Assembly: GCA_026874595.1 (NCBI GenBank)
Contig: CM049307.1
Coordinates: 38,172,862-38,236,861 of the forward strand
DNA from: Sipunculus nudus
Lineage: Eukaryota; Annelida; Sipuncula; Golfingiida; Sipunculidae
Direction: 5' to 3'
Length of the DNA: 64,000 nt
This document shows positions 38,701-48,954 of this stretch, in pieces. Both the position numbers and the translations under genes were made by a program. The first letter of the stretch is position 1. Each line of letters starts with the position of its first letter. Under the pieces are notes generated by a model. The model did not search any database, was not told the DNA's origin, and saw only the letters and a program-made list of their open reading frames with translations.

Positions 38701-39731
38701 TGTCAGATATTTGTGAATATCCCTCACATGTACCAAGCACTTGATTTATCTTACCTTATAATAATATATTTTATTGTGAACTCACTTCACATGTACCATG
38801 CACTTGATTCATCTTACCTTATAATTATATATTACTTTCAATATTTGCAGCTCAAGAGTTCGCATTTTCCCAGTCTCCGCCGAACATGAAAGGAATGGTG
38901 ATGGGTGTATACCTGGCCACTGTGGGGATTGGCAGCTATTTTGGATCAGCTTTGGTCAACATTGTCAATGCAGCCACTCAGCCAAGTACGTGTATAACCT
39001 GTATGGCATTTACCCGAACATCTGATCTGATTGCATTAAAGCACCGCTACTGCTGACTAGCGTACGTTACTGCGAGTATTCATCTTAAATTATAGTTTAG
39101 AAACGTCCCCGTAAACTGTTTAGTCCAATTTATGAGACAATTTACAAATTTAGTAATTAATCATAGCTGAAGTGACAACAGATATGTTGTACATACTTAC
39201 ATGAGCATCTTTAAATCGGGCGTTACGGTATATATTTCACATTTCTTGTGTCTGCTAGGTTATTCGCAATCTTGCTCAACGACAAATAAAGTGTTTTTTA
39301 TTCAGCTATAATATGCATTGAATATTTCATCAATATGAATTTTTATGAGCTAAACCTAGCCTTTTGGAGAAGCCTGTACTTTAGTTAAGGATAGAGGAAA
39401 TATTCTACCTCACCATGTTTAAGCATTTTGCTGAAGCGCTCAAATCAGTTAATTCTTTTTTGCAATTTTTTTTTTTATTTCAAATGATATTTCAGCTCCT
39501 TGGTTTCCGGATGAGATCAATGAAGGTCACGTAGAGAACTTTTTCTTCCTGATGGCCGGCCTGGCTGTGGTGAACTTTGTGGTGTTCGTGTTCGTGGCCC
39601 GCTGGTACAAGCCTTGCCGACCAACCGTTCCTTTTGGTCCAGAGGAAGATGAACACGTATCAAGTTTCAACGAGCCTCTTCTGGCGTCACAAGAGAAGAT
39701 ATCTTACGGAGCAACTCAGCGACAGCATTGA
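26198..39731 (+). CDS. SLC15A4: SLC15A4-like lysosomal proton-coupled histidine/oligopeptide transporter (10 exons)
   Basis: Joined exons 26198-26459, 33176-33274, 33785-33867, 34496-34635, 35379-35548, 36857-37062, 37782-37968, 38291-38491, 38851-38985 and 39496-39731 give one uninterrupted 572-residue frame. Every junction has GT/AG and matching phase. The protein belongs to the POT/PTR2 (SLC15) family of major-facilitator transporters, which move di/tripeptides and, in SLC15A3/4, histidine with protons. The ExxERxxYY proton-coupling motif is at residues 50-58. GTGGIKSNVAPFGAEQ (about 166-180) and FNWFYWFINVGS (about 193-204) are PTR2 signatures. Residues 11-16 (EKTPLM) fit an ExxxL[LIM] sorting signal like the dileucine signal that takes SLC15A4 to lysosomes. 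Human SLC15A4 is 577 residues. SLC15A3 is the closest alternative; the choice is by overall resemblance. Confidence 0.88.
27455..27523. repeat. CT microsatellite with flanking C-run
   Basis: A (TC)n run broken by two GTCTGT units and preceded by poly-C, in SLC15A4 intron 1. It produces overlapping low-complexity open frames on both strands. Confidence 0.9.
27697..28797. mobile_element. TIR element of ~1.1 kb with ~140-bp terminal inverted repeats
   Basis: 27697-27840 ('gaatgtgtg', 'caggaaatacactcatttcc', 'ctttcag', 'attcaccc', 'tatttactga') recurs inverted at 28650-28797. The arms themselves contain small palindromes (aggaaata..tatttcct). The interior is AT-rich apart from a GC-rich patch at 28150-28340. 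No open frame or clear target duplication was found. It lies in SLC15A4 intron 1. Confidence 0.55.
28975..29054. repeat. Compound (CT)n(AT)n microsatellite
   Basis: About 36 bases of CT are followed by about 45 bases of AT; a G-run follows at 29082-29095. Confidence 0.9.
29656..29714. repeat. AT microsatellite
   Basis: A nearly pure (TA)n run in SLC15A4 intron 1. Confidence 0.9.
29715..31866. other. SLC15A4 intron 1, no recognised feature
   Basis: No exon-like segment or mobile element could be defined here. Small GC-rich spots occur near 30860-30900 and 31070-31100 (the latter contains 'caggtggcgctctgac', similar to Helitron-like cores). Confidence 0.4.
31867..32361. mobile_element. GC-rich TIR element in SLC15A4 intron 1
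   Basis: The left end GGCCCCTTTACACAGGGCCG and the inverse of the right end (GGCTTTTACACAGAATAG) match. Further inside, 'ccacctttgtgcaacctttg' and 'gcgacctttctgcctcc' correspond. It is about 495 bp and GC-rich against AT-rich flanks. The superfamily is not certain and the target duplication is unclear. Open frames on both strands are repeat-derived. Confidence 0.55.
33176..33274 (+). CDS. SLC15A4: SLC15A4-like exon 2
   Basis: Residues 88-120, including GTAYFIPLFGGIVADSVAGK, a family-typical loop with the conserved Gly-Gly...Asp. The acceptor is tttttttgcag and the donor gtaagt. Confidence 0.9.
33463..33500. repeat. CAGTGGCGGAT end plus poly-G run
   Basis: 'cagtggcggatgcgg' followed by about 22 G looks like one end of the hAT-like MITE family. 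The opposite end was not found. Confidence 0.4.
33785..33867 (+). CDS. SLC15A4: SLC15A4-like exon 3
   Basis: Residues 121-148, a hydrophobic segment (TWILPVTAFNFAG) and a short loop. The acceptor is ttttccag and the donor gtaagt, phase 0. It is the least conserved exon, recognised mainly by splice sites and frame. Confidence 0.75.
33910..33992. repeat. 27-bp minisatellite, three copies
   Basis: Head-to-tail copies of 'ttttggcacatttagacagt' plus 'gtc' with almost no divergence, in SLC15A4 intron 3 just after the donor. Confidence 0.85.
34496..34635 (+). CDS. SLC15A4: SLC15A4-like exon 4
   Basis: Residues 149 to about 195, with the GTGGIKSN and FGAEQ motifs. The acceptor is cattacag; the exon ends in phase 2 at AACTG|gtagg. 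A longer open frame over the same bases (34177-34596) is in another frame and is not the gene. Confidence 0.92.
35379..35548 (+). CDS. SLC15A4: SLC15A4-like exon 5
   Basis: Residues about 195-251, with FYWFINVGSSIAQS followed by a second transmembrane helix ending in RWYIHKPLQ. The acceptor is ttatctag; the exon ends in phase 1. Confidence 0.92.
36857..37062 (+). CDS. SLC15A4: SLC15A4-like exon 6
   Basis: Residues 252-320: a central basic cytosolic loop (GVRRRRYAFKDQ) and the first helix of the second half (VCRMMPVMASIIYYSTIYSQ). The acceptor is tttttacag; it ends in phase 0 at CACAG|gtaatt. Confidence 0.9.
37493..37681. mobile_element. MITE with AGTAAAACCTC ends (pogo/Tc1-like)
   Basis: Left 'agagtaaaacctc' and right 'gaggttttactct' are inverted. 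The internal 'cgaccacct' motif is typical of pogo/Tigger-type MITEs, and a similar 'ggtggtcgtctaagcgagg' occurs at 27570-27600. It contains a 14-base C-run. It lies in SLC15A4 intron 6. Confidence 0.5.
37782..37968 (+). CDS. SLC15A4: SLC15A4-like exon 7
   Basis: Residues 321-382, including the conserved LPAASLNLFDGLTILLLVPL segment. It ends in phase 1 at AATAG|gtaaga. The last 43 bases and the donor are the first copy of an 83-bp tandem repeat that continues into the intron. Confidence 0.9.
37908..38144 (+). repeat. 83-bp tandem triplication of the exon 7 end and its splice donor
   Basis: Units start at about 37926 (exon copy), 38009 and 38092. Each has 'ccgagccagttacagagaa' followed by a donor-like GTAAGA, GTTAGA or GTAAGA. 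Reading past the first donor meets TAG in the second copy (38049-38051). Confidence 0.85.
38291..38491 (+). CDS. SLC15A4: SLC15A4-like exon 8
   Basis: Residues 383-449, with the family-typical SILWQAFQFLLLGVSEVFTN segment (compare WWQVPQYLLIGISEIF in human). The acceptor is ctctgcag and the donor gtatgt. Confidence 0.92.
38725..38850. repeat. 71-bp direct duplication before the exon 9 acceptor
   Basis: 'cacatgtaccaagcacttga' and 'tatcttaccttataataata' occur twice in tandem, just upstream of the exon 9 3' splice site. Confidence 0.75.
38851..38985 (+). CDS. SLC15A4: SLC15A4-like exon 9
   Basis: Residues 450-494, with QEFAFSQSPPNMKGMVMG and the following helix. The acceptor is atttgcag. A 71-bp direct duplication ends just upstream of it. 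Confidence 0.92.
39496..39731 (+). CDS. SLC15A4: SLC15A4-like exon 10 and stop
   Basis: Residues 495-572: last helix and a cytosolic tail ending in ...GATQRQH then TGA. The tail contains FNEPLLASQ, a Leu-Leu pair that lacks an acidic residue at -4. Confidence 0.92.
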
Positions 39732-39749
39732 CATTAAACTCTCTTAACG

Positions 39750-39755
39750 AATAAA
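39750..39755 (+). terminator. Polyadenylation signal AATAAA
   Basis: AATAAA lies 19 bases after the SLC15A4 stop. A 3' UTR that short would be unusual, so a later signal may be used instead. Confidence 0.35.
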
Positions 39756-39839
39756 ATACTCAGTATATAGTCCATTTGCACAGAGCAAATTTTACATGTA
39801 TGGATACCGACCAGTATGCCAAAACTCAAATAGTTTTTT

Positions 39840-40790
39840 TTTAGCTCAGCTGACTGATAGGTATAGGTATGGCCCTCTGTCCGTCGCCCGTCCGGCCGTC
39901 GTTAGCAAGGCACAAATCGTAATCGCTGACCCTAGAAGCTTCTAAGTTAAGATCCGTTGAGGTCAATAAAAAATCTCCTTTGAAAACTGATAAAAAGGTC
40001 ACTGTGGCCTATATCCTTCTAGATTTTGGTCTTGTAAGTACCCCCTAGAATTATTGAAATTTGATGCAAACCCTCCAGTATCTTGATAATTTATGCTTGG
40101 ATTGCTATGAATCTTGCGTTGAATATTGGTAAAGTAAGAACCGTATCGATTTTGGGGTCTTAAGGGCAAAGGTCAAGGTCCCATTTCATTATAACGAATG
40201 TGGGTTCATTTTAAGCCAAACTTTTCATCACAAAACCTCCATCTTCCAGATATTGCTCACCTGCCAACAGGAAAAGATTCTTTTCGATTTTGGGGTCACA
40301 GGATCCAAGATCACGGTCTCAAGGCACATCCATTCACAAATTAGTTAATTGACATTAACTCTTGGTTTGATATGCAGATTGGCTTTAAACGTGATTTATT
40401 AATGACCCACCACTAAAGTTATAATCATTTTTGGTTTCGGGGTCACAAGGTCAAAGGTGAAGGTCAAAGAACATACATCGTTAAAAGATTGTGGATGCAT
40501 TGTAAATCAAACTTTTCATCCAAAGCCTTCCATCTTGCAAACATGGCTTACCTGCCTAGAGTGGAAGAAATCTGTAGTTTCTGAGGTTCCCACGTCGGAG
40601 GTCAAGGCCACTGGAGCCACTTTTTATGATAATCTAAATGCTGTAGGTTCAAGGGAAACAAGTTCTCAGATTTTTTGGTCACACGGTCAAGGGATAAGGT
40701 CAAAGGACCCACATTTTTAAAAATGCTCATAAAAATATCATTGTAGACAAATTCACCTGGGCGTCGAGACCCATTGGTCCCTTTTAAAAG
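39840..40790 (-). repeat. TGACCT-family repeat, reverse orientation
   Basis: It starts at the hairpin-type motif 'tagctcagctgactgatagg' and contains 'gggtcacaaggtcaaaggtg', 'aaggtcaaagaacata' and 'gccaaacttttcatcacaaa', the reverse complement of the 9.6-10.6 kb modules. The 87-codon open frame over it is a by-product. Confidence 0.6.
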
Positions 40791-42950
40791 GTCTATGTCT
40801 ATAGATAATATTTTGGTATGATACCTGATCCAGAGTGGTAGTTTATTCATATTTATCCGCTATTGAATGCATTGAAGTGGCATGAAATTTGAAACATTCA
40901 GATACGTCGATTTTTTATCAGTTTAATGGCAATAACTTCATTAATACAGAAGATATTATTGTAAATTTAGTCCGCCTTTGGAATGTTAATGGTGTTTCAT
41001 ATTTTTATCGGGCAACATTTACTCAGCATTTAAAATTTATTTCAATTGGGTAACTTTTGGCCGCATCATATTTCATGATCTCAGAAGCACGTGGCAGTAC
41101 TAGTCTATATTCATTTTATTATTTACAGTGAAATATGTCCTTATATATCTCGTTTGTTAGATATAGTTTCGTCAAATATGATTATATATGTACATCATAC
41201 GGAGAAAATCTTATCGTTTATTTCAAATTATATTAATTTATGATCTGATGTGTTGGTAACGTTTGGATGCTCACAGAGACAACATTTAAAGAGATGCCAT
41301 CAATAAACCAAATAATCTTTAAATGTTTATATAGCAATTATATTTTATAGATGATATCTGTGTTTTTATTAATTTGTGTCAGAATGTCATCAATGATTTT
41401 TTTTTTATTTATAATCTATTCCTAATATGAGTCATCAATACTGTTGCTTGTTGGCGTTTAATTTCACCTCATAACATATTTATTCAATTTTGTATTGATT
41501 AAATTAAAAGTTATAGTCACGATATATGTATATATGTACATTTAATTTATTTGCATTGGTGACTTTCATATACCCATTAATATATTTTTATTTAGAGAGT
41601 GCACAGTAGTGCATGTGGTGTTGTAAATGAAATGTTTATTGTATATGAAGTAAAAGTCTACCACTGTGATATATGTACGGGTACCGGTCACTGTTCAAAG
41701 CTTTTTAGAACAGGAGGGTTAAGAAGGTCCGCCACTAACCACGGAAGCATTTGTACATACAATATATGGTCGTATGCTACAAAGAGTAAACAAACTTTTT
41801 TTATGTCTCCCGCCGCCCCGAAGTGGTGTGAACGCAGCAATTTGATAACAAATTGACATACAGTCACCATTTTCGGACTATTGATATATAACGGGCCAGG
41901 TCAAATCAAAATGTTTGTTGACATTGATGCATTTTTCGGACACAGAGGCGATCTAGCTAAATTTATGTTGGCGCTCTAACTTAGAATTACTTTGGGACTC
42001 AGGCACCATTTATATACATCATTGTTGTTCCACTTGATAGGTTAGGACAAGCTCGAATATGGATGGCCTTGGTGTATCTTCCAAAGTCACAAAAGATATC
42101 TGGCTAAAGATATGGGAGAGCAATAACTAATATGAAATTTTCAGGTGGTATATTCTGCTTTATCAATAAACAATTCAGATTCCCCCGTTGTTACTGGTTA
42201 CTGTTTAAACAATGTTTATAACTGATACTTCATTCATTAGTCCATTCAAGAAGAGTCTAATGATATCCCCTCAGGCCTTCAACACTTTTTTTGGCAGTAT
42301 CTTAATACTTGAGAGATTTGGACAAACCAGATCTGTTCCACATATTAACTTTTCTTGGTATAATTATAACAAGATAATGAGTCGCATGTTAAGATGATAA
42401 TGATAGGTCTGTCATGATACAGGTCATTACAAACATGAAAATGACAAATAATATACGGGACAGAAACAATAGATGATGCTGATGATACTTCATGGTACCC
42501 CGTCTCGTTAATATTTAGAAGATATAAATACAATATTATAAAATTATTATAATACATCTTCTTTATAAAAAAAATGAATGTGTGTCCATGACTATGCTTA
42601 ATCAAAAATGGATCTTCAATTAATGGAGGTACACAAACATCAAAGAGCATAAAAAATCCCGTGTTCCCGCCAAATTCAACATGTCAGTGGTTAGAAGCAA
42701 ACACGTAACCCATCTGCAAGTACTATTGTCAGAGAACTGCGTCATTTTACAATGAATGTGCTAGGGAGCGGTAAACAAAACGATCGGTTTATTACGACGC
42801 AGTGTTTAGGAAAGCTGCCAGGTAAAGCGACCCCTGGCACAACCTGTGCTCATAGGAAAGTTCAGGAAAATTCCACCAGAATACAGTACTTATTTGTACC
42901 TATAATAAAGGGTCGATCTCCGCATTAATATGATGTTTGTTCATAGTATA
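40791..42950. other. Intergenic AT-rich DNA, no recognised feature
   Basis: I saw no coding, RNA or mobile-element signal that I can support. Confidence 0.5.
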
Positions 42951-43014
42951 TTCATATGTTTATTCATATGGTCATCAGACATAAGTGTGTTATGTACGCT
43001 GGTACCATCTGGAT

Positions 43015-43195
43015 TGACCTGCGGGAGCTTTTTGTCCTCGATGACCTTCCGCGGCCGCTGACCTTACCCAGCTGGCATTGCGCGTGTACACGCATGATCA
43101 GTTGGCACACATCGAGCCCATCTTCCCAGAACAGCTTCCTGGAGCTGCACCAGCACGTGACGTCATCCGCCTGGAGGCTCCGAAAGGGTAAACTT
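43015..43195. promoter_or_regulatory. GC-rich island with E-box/CRE; promoter or lost exon
   Basis: This island of about 180 bp contains GCGGCCGC and the overlapping CACGTG-ACGTCA (E-box plus half of TGACGTCA), about 650 bases upstream of the proposed start of the ASB-type gene. One plus-strand frame reads plausibly as protein from about 43066 to a stop just after a GTAAAC donor-like site, but no family was recognised. It may be the gene's promoter or 5' exon, or a decayed exon. Confidence 0.3.
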
Positions 43196-43830
43196 TGCCG
43201 TTATGTCAAGGCGTGTTTCTGAATGGCTAATGATTGTTATTAATGTATTTCATCCCGGATTCCATTCATTCATTTACTGAAATAAAGCTACGCTACTCAT
43301 GAAAATAAATCTTAATTTATTTCTGCCGAATCTGTATGCCACGGATCTGATAATCCTACATAATAATACCATAGTTTGATTCACCAGTAGGAGTCAAATA
43401 TTTGTCAAATATTATCACAAAAATTTGACACTAAAGTTGGTGGTGGACGAAAGACTTAATATGAGATATAAAAATCATAACAAAATCCAACATTTATATT
43501 TTGCATTCCCACGGTCCTTCTGAACTGTCACGGTCAACCTGCATGTTGGTCTTATAATTATAGTATTCAGCCAGAAACATGAGGTGGTTTTAAAAGTATT
43601 AGTCAAAGTGGTATGTACACATGCTATACAGTTACAGAAAATGATATAAACACTAACTGCGTTTGCCTTTGCAAAACCTGCGGGAGCCCCAGAGCTTTGT
43701 TTTGGAGCAGTCTGTATATAAACCAAGCAGTTAGTAGGCAGCGGTAAACCAGCCAAATGTTGGTACATGGTCTGGTCATAACAGTCTGTTGGTAACTTGC
43801 ATAACTGCCCCTTTAGCTTCGTGTCCAGCG

Positions 43831-43838
43831 ATGTCACG
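43831..43838 (+). CDS. Proposed 8-base first coding exon of the ASB-type gene
   Basis: ATGTCACG followed by GTAAGT. Its phase (2) exactly matches the exon at 46374, giving Met-Ser-Arg-Val-Leu-Cys-Glu-Ala. There is no in-frame Met near the start of the next exon. Supported only by consensus and phase. Confidence 0.5.
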
Positions 43839-46800
43839 GTAAGTGGAGTTATGTCTGTTTAAGTATCAAAATAGAGTGTTAGGAGATTAATGCAGAATTG
43901 ACAATTCGGACATTTCGTGTCTTTTTCTGACCAGGCACATGGACTCAAGGTGAAGTATGTTTTGGAAACTGCGCCGTACGTTGCCCCTTTGTTCTGTTGT
44001 AAATAATGTACGTCATGCAGTCTGCCAAATCAGTGGCAATGATAAAATAATATATTGAGATATACAGTAAGGTACAGTCTGTTATTATTCAAAAGAAAAT
44101 TCCGAAAATTAAGTAACCCGATTGCTTGCCATTTATATTTTAATTGCTATACTTAACCGGAATAGTCCCTTATAATATTTAACTATTTTTAATCTAAAAT
44201 GCATGCATGCATATTGTATCCGCAAAAACAGAGTTTTGCGGACACAAGGTTTTCATGCGGGTTCCGCCGCCGCCGTCTTTTCCGAAGAACTCCTCTGAGA
44301 CCCTTGGATCGATCTTTCCGAAACCAAGCATATTTAATGGCCAACATGTTAACTGGGGCGTAACAAAGACTGGTGCATAACCTAGCTGTAATCCTTTTCA
44401 AGAGTGATTCAATATATTGGTCTGAAATTTTGCATGTAAATCCATCTTGGTGAGTTTTTTTGGTAAACCAGATAGGTGGCGCCACCTAACTCCCTGTTTT
44501 CGTAGAATACATTGATGCCCTTTCCTCAGGAGTGGTGTGACATATTGGTCTGGAATCATTCATGTCCGTAGATCTTGTACACCTCAATCTCTTACTAAAG
44601 ACTTGTGGTGCCATCTGCAACGTTTTCGCGTGGCGTCCTTCCGTGCGTTTGCTTTGGTTGAATATTACTCATATCTCAGGAGTGGTTCAATGTATTGGTC
44701 TTAAATTTGGTATGTCCATCCATCCTGGAGAATGTTCTCGTAGACCAGACAGATGGCGGCACCTACCCTCCCGTTATCGTAGAATACAATGTACATTGTT
44801 GCCTTTTTCTCAGAAGTGTCTGCCGTATTGGCCTGAAATTGAGCATGTCCATAGATCTGGAATACTTCCATCTCGTACTCAAGACTGGTGGCGCCATCTG
44901 CAATCATTTTTATGTGACGAGCATCTGTGCGTTCGCTTTGGCTGAAAATCGCTCATATATTAGGAGTAGGTGAATGTATCAGCCTGAAATTTGGTATGTT
45001 TATCCGTCTTGGATAGCTTTGTTGTAGACCAGACAGGGGACGCCAGCTGCCGTTCCGTTTTTATAGAATACATTGATGCAATTTTTCTCAGTATGTTCAT
45101 GTGGTTGCTGTATTCACCTTAAATTTGGACTGCTTGAACCACTTACATTCAATTTCATCTTGCATCCACTTATAGATCTGTTTTTGGTGAAAATTACGTA
45201 TATATACGAGGACTTTAATTTCACCTCTGATGCCACATATTTGGAGTCATGTATTGTCAGGGACATATTCAATGCCTCTTTTATTTAGCGGATACATCTG
45301 GTCGTTTGAGGACTGATCGCTTTCAAGTTTTCAAGCGGATTTTGTCTCGTGTTTTCCTATCATGCATTGATAGGTAGCACTTATGACACATAACGGTCAA
45401 TAAGTAATGAAATAACCCGTTTTTATGTTAATTCAAATTCCTCACCTTAAATGAAAACCGGAGCATGATGTATCTATCTACCATAGTCATACACTTGGTC
45501 GTGGCACCTTCTCATGCATTCATCATCTTCTAACTTTTACTCTTTATGTTACTTTAGCATGTATCTCTTGGTCACCTTCTCTCATGGTGTATACAAGTAT
45601 TGGTTGCTTTTCTTGAAAGAAGCTCTCATTCCTTCATAAAAGTCTTTCTTTCCGCCATTTGATCATTGAACTCCTTCAAGAATATAAGAATACAGCTGAT
45701 AAACGTGATATACTTAATTTTCTGGACGCCCAATGCATGGTTATGACCTTGCTTCCTGTGCCTCTTTGAAAAGCTTATACACGTCATGACTTTCTTTACT
45801 TTTTTCAAAGGCTATATATGTTACGGTGGCTTTCATTCATAACGTATGGTGCACATGGCAACTCTTAGTATTTTTGTTTATCCTGATCAACATTATGTCC
45901 TAACCACACTCTGACTATTCGTTTAAAGGTTCATTCACATTTTGAATAATAATATGTGTACTATCTCTCACCATTGAATACAAAATTCAACTAGCAGAAC
46001 CATATGGGCACATGGACTTACTATCGACTTCCACCTGTTTTATACGTTGATATGGTTCTGTGTGTAAGCGAAAACAGGGTACCCGTGTCTGTGTACAACA
46101 ACAAGACTTTATGACCGTAGGTCCAATCTGAACGTTCGCGACATATCCAAAAATAGGACAAGCAACATGAAAGAAAGTGGTGTGTGCGCCATGTTTTATT
46201 TTTGCACAACTGATCGCGTCCGTTCCATTTTTTTTACCCTTGTGTACAGGAGTAAGCAAACATTTTAGAATGAAAAATGCCATAATACTGTATTGGGAAA
46301 ACACTATTTCGTGTATATTTAACATACCTGGTACGCGAATAGGCCCCTTTAATGTTATAGTGTATTCTTTTAGGGTTCTATGTGAAGCAGCCGCTAAGGA
46401 CGACTACTGTCTCCTGGACAGCCTGCTGCGGAATGAGTTTGGTCACGAGGTGGAGCCGGATGAATTGAACCAGGCTCTGCTGAGGGCTGCGGCTCACGGT
46501 AACATGGACTGTGCAGCTCGTCTGCTGTCACATGGCGCCGACCCGGACGCCTCAGACTATGACGGCTTTACCGCGCTCATGCTCGCAGTGGCAAACCATT
46601 TTAAAGGTATACACACATACAGGTATATTTTTTATTTATACAATGAAAATTTTAAGCAATATTAAAGTTATTTATATTAATATATAAAGTTATTAATGAA
46701 AAATGTTATAGGTTACTCCGGGGGCATATTTCTGTACCTTCTCCCCTAGTCTTCGCATGACTAACCGTTGTTTATTGAATGACCTTATTATCAACGTCCT

Positions 46801-47936
46801 TCTCTTCGGGCTTTCTTAACCAGGGTCGACGAATATTGTTCATGGTATTCTAGAATAAAAAGTTACCAATAAAAGGAATTACACTTTGTATTTAAACCAA
46901 AATTAACATAATATGACAATTAAGATCCAAGGTTTAAATTTCAGATATGGCGATGCTGCTTATGGACGCTGGGTGTGACATCAACCTGACAAGTGACCAC
47001 GGCCGATCGGCACTTCACGTGGCTGTTTGGGGACACCAGTATCAAACCACACGACTCCTCTTACAAGCCAAATGCCTTACATGTCAGCAGGACCAATATG
47101 GCGACACAGCTTTAATGCTGGCTGCCCGGAAGGGGCACTATGACATAGTGCGCATGCTCCTTCGCCACAACGCCGATTTATCGGTACGCAGCCACGAAAA
47201 ACACACCGCGCTTCACTATGCTGCACGGTATGGTCACCCACGATGTGCTGAACAACTGATAAAGTCAGGTGCAGACAAAGAGGCAACAGACCTGTATCAG
47301 TATACACCGTTACTGATAGCAGGGCACATGAAGCGAGAAGATTGCATGTGTACTTTAATCAAACTGGGGTGCTGTGTGAACGCGCGGGATTGCTCAGGAC
47401 GAACTCCCCTCCAGGTGGCAGCAAAACACAATCTCACAGACGCTATGCAGCTCCTCATTGACTACGGCGCCGAGCTTGACATACCTGACTCTGATAATAT
47501 CAACCCCCTGGCGGACGCTTTAATGAAAAATCTCAATCAGGCGACGAAAATTTTATTAAAAGCGGGCTGTAAGACTTCTATGCCTTCACGATGCATTGCG
47601 AAGAGTAATATCTGGTGGTGCACCCCTGTTGAAACGGCTCTGGCCAACAAAAACCCCGCAGCAGCCCACATGTTACGTCAGTGTGGTGCAGATGCCATGT
47701 GTACGATGTTTGTCAACAGCCATCCTGATCTCTTAGTTAGTTGTGAAAAAGTACTGGCATGGTACGACGAATTTGGCCGGATGCCACTTCGCCTGTCGGA
47801 AATATGTAGACTGGCGCTCAGGAAAGAACACGGCAGGAAACTTGAGACATGGATTGAGCCCCAGATCATACCCGTCACACTTAAGAAGTTCCTACAATAC
47901 GCAGACTTTGATTATTACATCAGAGTGTTTAGCTGA
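43831..47936 (+). CDS. Ankyrin-repeat and SOCS-box (ASB-type) protein, three exons
   Basis: Exons 43831-43838, 46374-46606 and 46945-47936 join in frame to 410 residues. ASB proteins are substrate-recognition subunits of Cullin-5/Elongin BC ubiquitin ligases. About eight ankyrin repeats run from residue 35 or so to 330 (for example DGFTALMLAVANH, HGRSALHVAVWGHQ, YGDTALMLAARKGHYDIVRM, KHTALHYAARYGHPRCAEQL, SGRTPLQVAAKHN). The last 50 residues form a SOCS box: RLSEICRLALR fits the Elongin-C-binding LxxxC box, and IIPVTLKKFLQY corresponds to the Cullin-5 box, although the usual LPLP is degenerate. The first exon carries only ATG TCA CG and is inferred from a strong GTAAGT donor with the correct phase. 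The ASB subtype is not assigned. Confidence 0.82.
44214..45310 (+). mobile_element. Helitron-like unit in intron 1 of the ASB-type gene
   Basis: It starts TTGTATCCGC with hairpin arms 'gtatccgcaaaaac' and 'gttttgcggacac'. Core sites occur near 44472 (GGTGGCGCCACC), 44606, 44755, 44888 and 45038, separated by 'tctcaggagtggt', 'ttggtatgtccat' and 'ttggatagctt' modules. The 3' end near 45290-45320 is degenerate. Several open frames over it on both strands are not genes. Confidence 0.6.
45321..46373. other. Remainder of ASB-type intron 1
   Basis: AT-rich, with no recognisable feature. Confidence 0.4.
46374..46606 (+). CDS. ASB-type exon 2
   Basis: Residues 3-80: LCEAAAKDDYCLLDSLLRNE and the first two ankyrin repeats. 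The acceptor is gtattcttttag and the donor AAAG|gtatac (phase 1). The open frame extends upstream of the acceptor, but that part is intronic in character. Confidence 0.88.
46945..47936 (+). CDS. ASB-type exon 3 with most ankyrin repeats and the SOCS box
   Basis: This is a 992-base terminal exon starting after aatttcag, encoding residues 81-410 and ending in TGA. It carries about six ankyrin repeats, an insert rich in Cys/Trp (SNIWWCTPVETALANKNPAA) and the C-terminal SOCS box. Confidence 0.93.
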
Positions 47937-48202
47937 ATTTGCAGCCTTGAACTGTTCAGAACAATCAATTAGGCTAATTATAAAACTGACCAAAGCCCTA
48001 ACATTTAAGTATATTGTAAGGACAGCTTGTACCATGCTCTTCAAACTGCGCTTTATTTACGCATGTAGCGGCCGTCCAAGGCAGCGATAAACCAGACCTT
48101 TGTAAAATACGTTGGATTTCCTTTCCTCGAGACCGTCAGTTTATAGCAGTGTTGTTTATCCGAATATGGGACACGGTTTTTGTTCGGAACAATGATCATC
48201 CG

Positions 48203-48208
48203 AATAAA
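48203..48208 (+). terminator. Polyadenylation signal AATAAA
   Basis: The first AATAAA after the ASB-type stop, 267 bases downstream and just before the MITE at 48257. Confidence 0.4.
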
Positions 48209-48256
48209 CGATTTTATATGAGATTGCACCAGGATTCTTCACTGCCATTCTGCCTC

Positions 48257-48454
48257 CAGGGGCGGATCCAGGATTTGGGAAAAGGGGGGGGGGGGGGGGC
48301 TCCAAACTAAAAAAAAGGTCCCCAAGTCTGGAAAAGGGGGGGGGGGGGGGTCCAGGCCGCAAAATCTTGTCTGAAGCCCTTAAAATACGTTGTTTCTGAT
48401 GAAAAAAAGGGGGGGTCCAGACCCCCTGGACCCCCCCTCCCGGATCCGCTTCTG
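48257..48454. mobile_element. MITE with CAGGGGCGGATCC ends, poly-G interior and 5-bp duplication
   Basis: The left end CAGGGGCGGATCCAGG and right end CCGGATCCGCTTCTG are inverted; gcctc flanks both sides (48252-48256 and 48455-48459). The interior has G-runs at 48285-48299 and 48338-48351. It is related to the elements at 15964, 16475 and 24715, although the duplication is shorter than the 8 bp expected of hAT. Confidence 0.6.
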
Positions 48455-48954
48455 GCCTCGATTACTGGACGTTAGGAGATACTGGAAAAATTTAATACAC
48501 GTATTTGCTGCTATATTATGTTTTCCGTAAATTTAATCAGTATATGCTTGACAACCCTGGTGAATATATATATTAAAACTGGATATGGTTGTCGTAATTC
48601 CCAGTTACACCTGGACAGGTCACAGAAAAATGGTGGCGACTGTCTGCGACGGGGAATATTGAACAGCCATGTTAATACGCCATGTTGCATGCGCTTAGCT
48701 TTTTTTATGCTGAAGAAGCATGCATATACCCTTCTTATTGAATATTTATCCCAAACTACCTTATACATTTTGTATTTCTATGTTGGAATAAAATTACAAT
48801 ATAATACCGTGTAAAACGTCTTCTTTAGTTCGACAAGACCTTAATTACGGTTCAACATATACCTGCCATGTGAACGGGTGACAGGGTACCATATTTATAC
48901 TGTTAAGCAACGGATAAAACTTACACGCATAACTGATACCTACATGACACAGAT

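Noticed and set aside
42956-43222. An 88-codon plus-strand open frame
   Set aside because: Its composition is unlike protein beyond the GC-rich patch, and a different frame looks more protein-like; kept only as a possible promoter or exon.
43475-43837. A 120-codon minus-strand open frame
   Set aside because: It has no recognised domain and overlaps the proposed plus-strand first exon and donor; probably chance.
46177-46373. Upstream Met and extension of the ankyrin protein frame
   Set aside because: A strong acceptor lies at 46373 and the extension is AT-rich with no conservation to the family; a spliced micro-exon start fits better.
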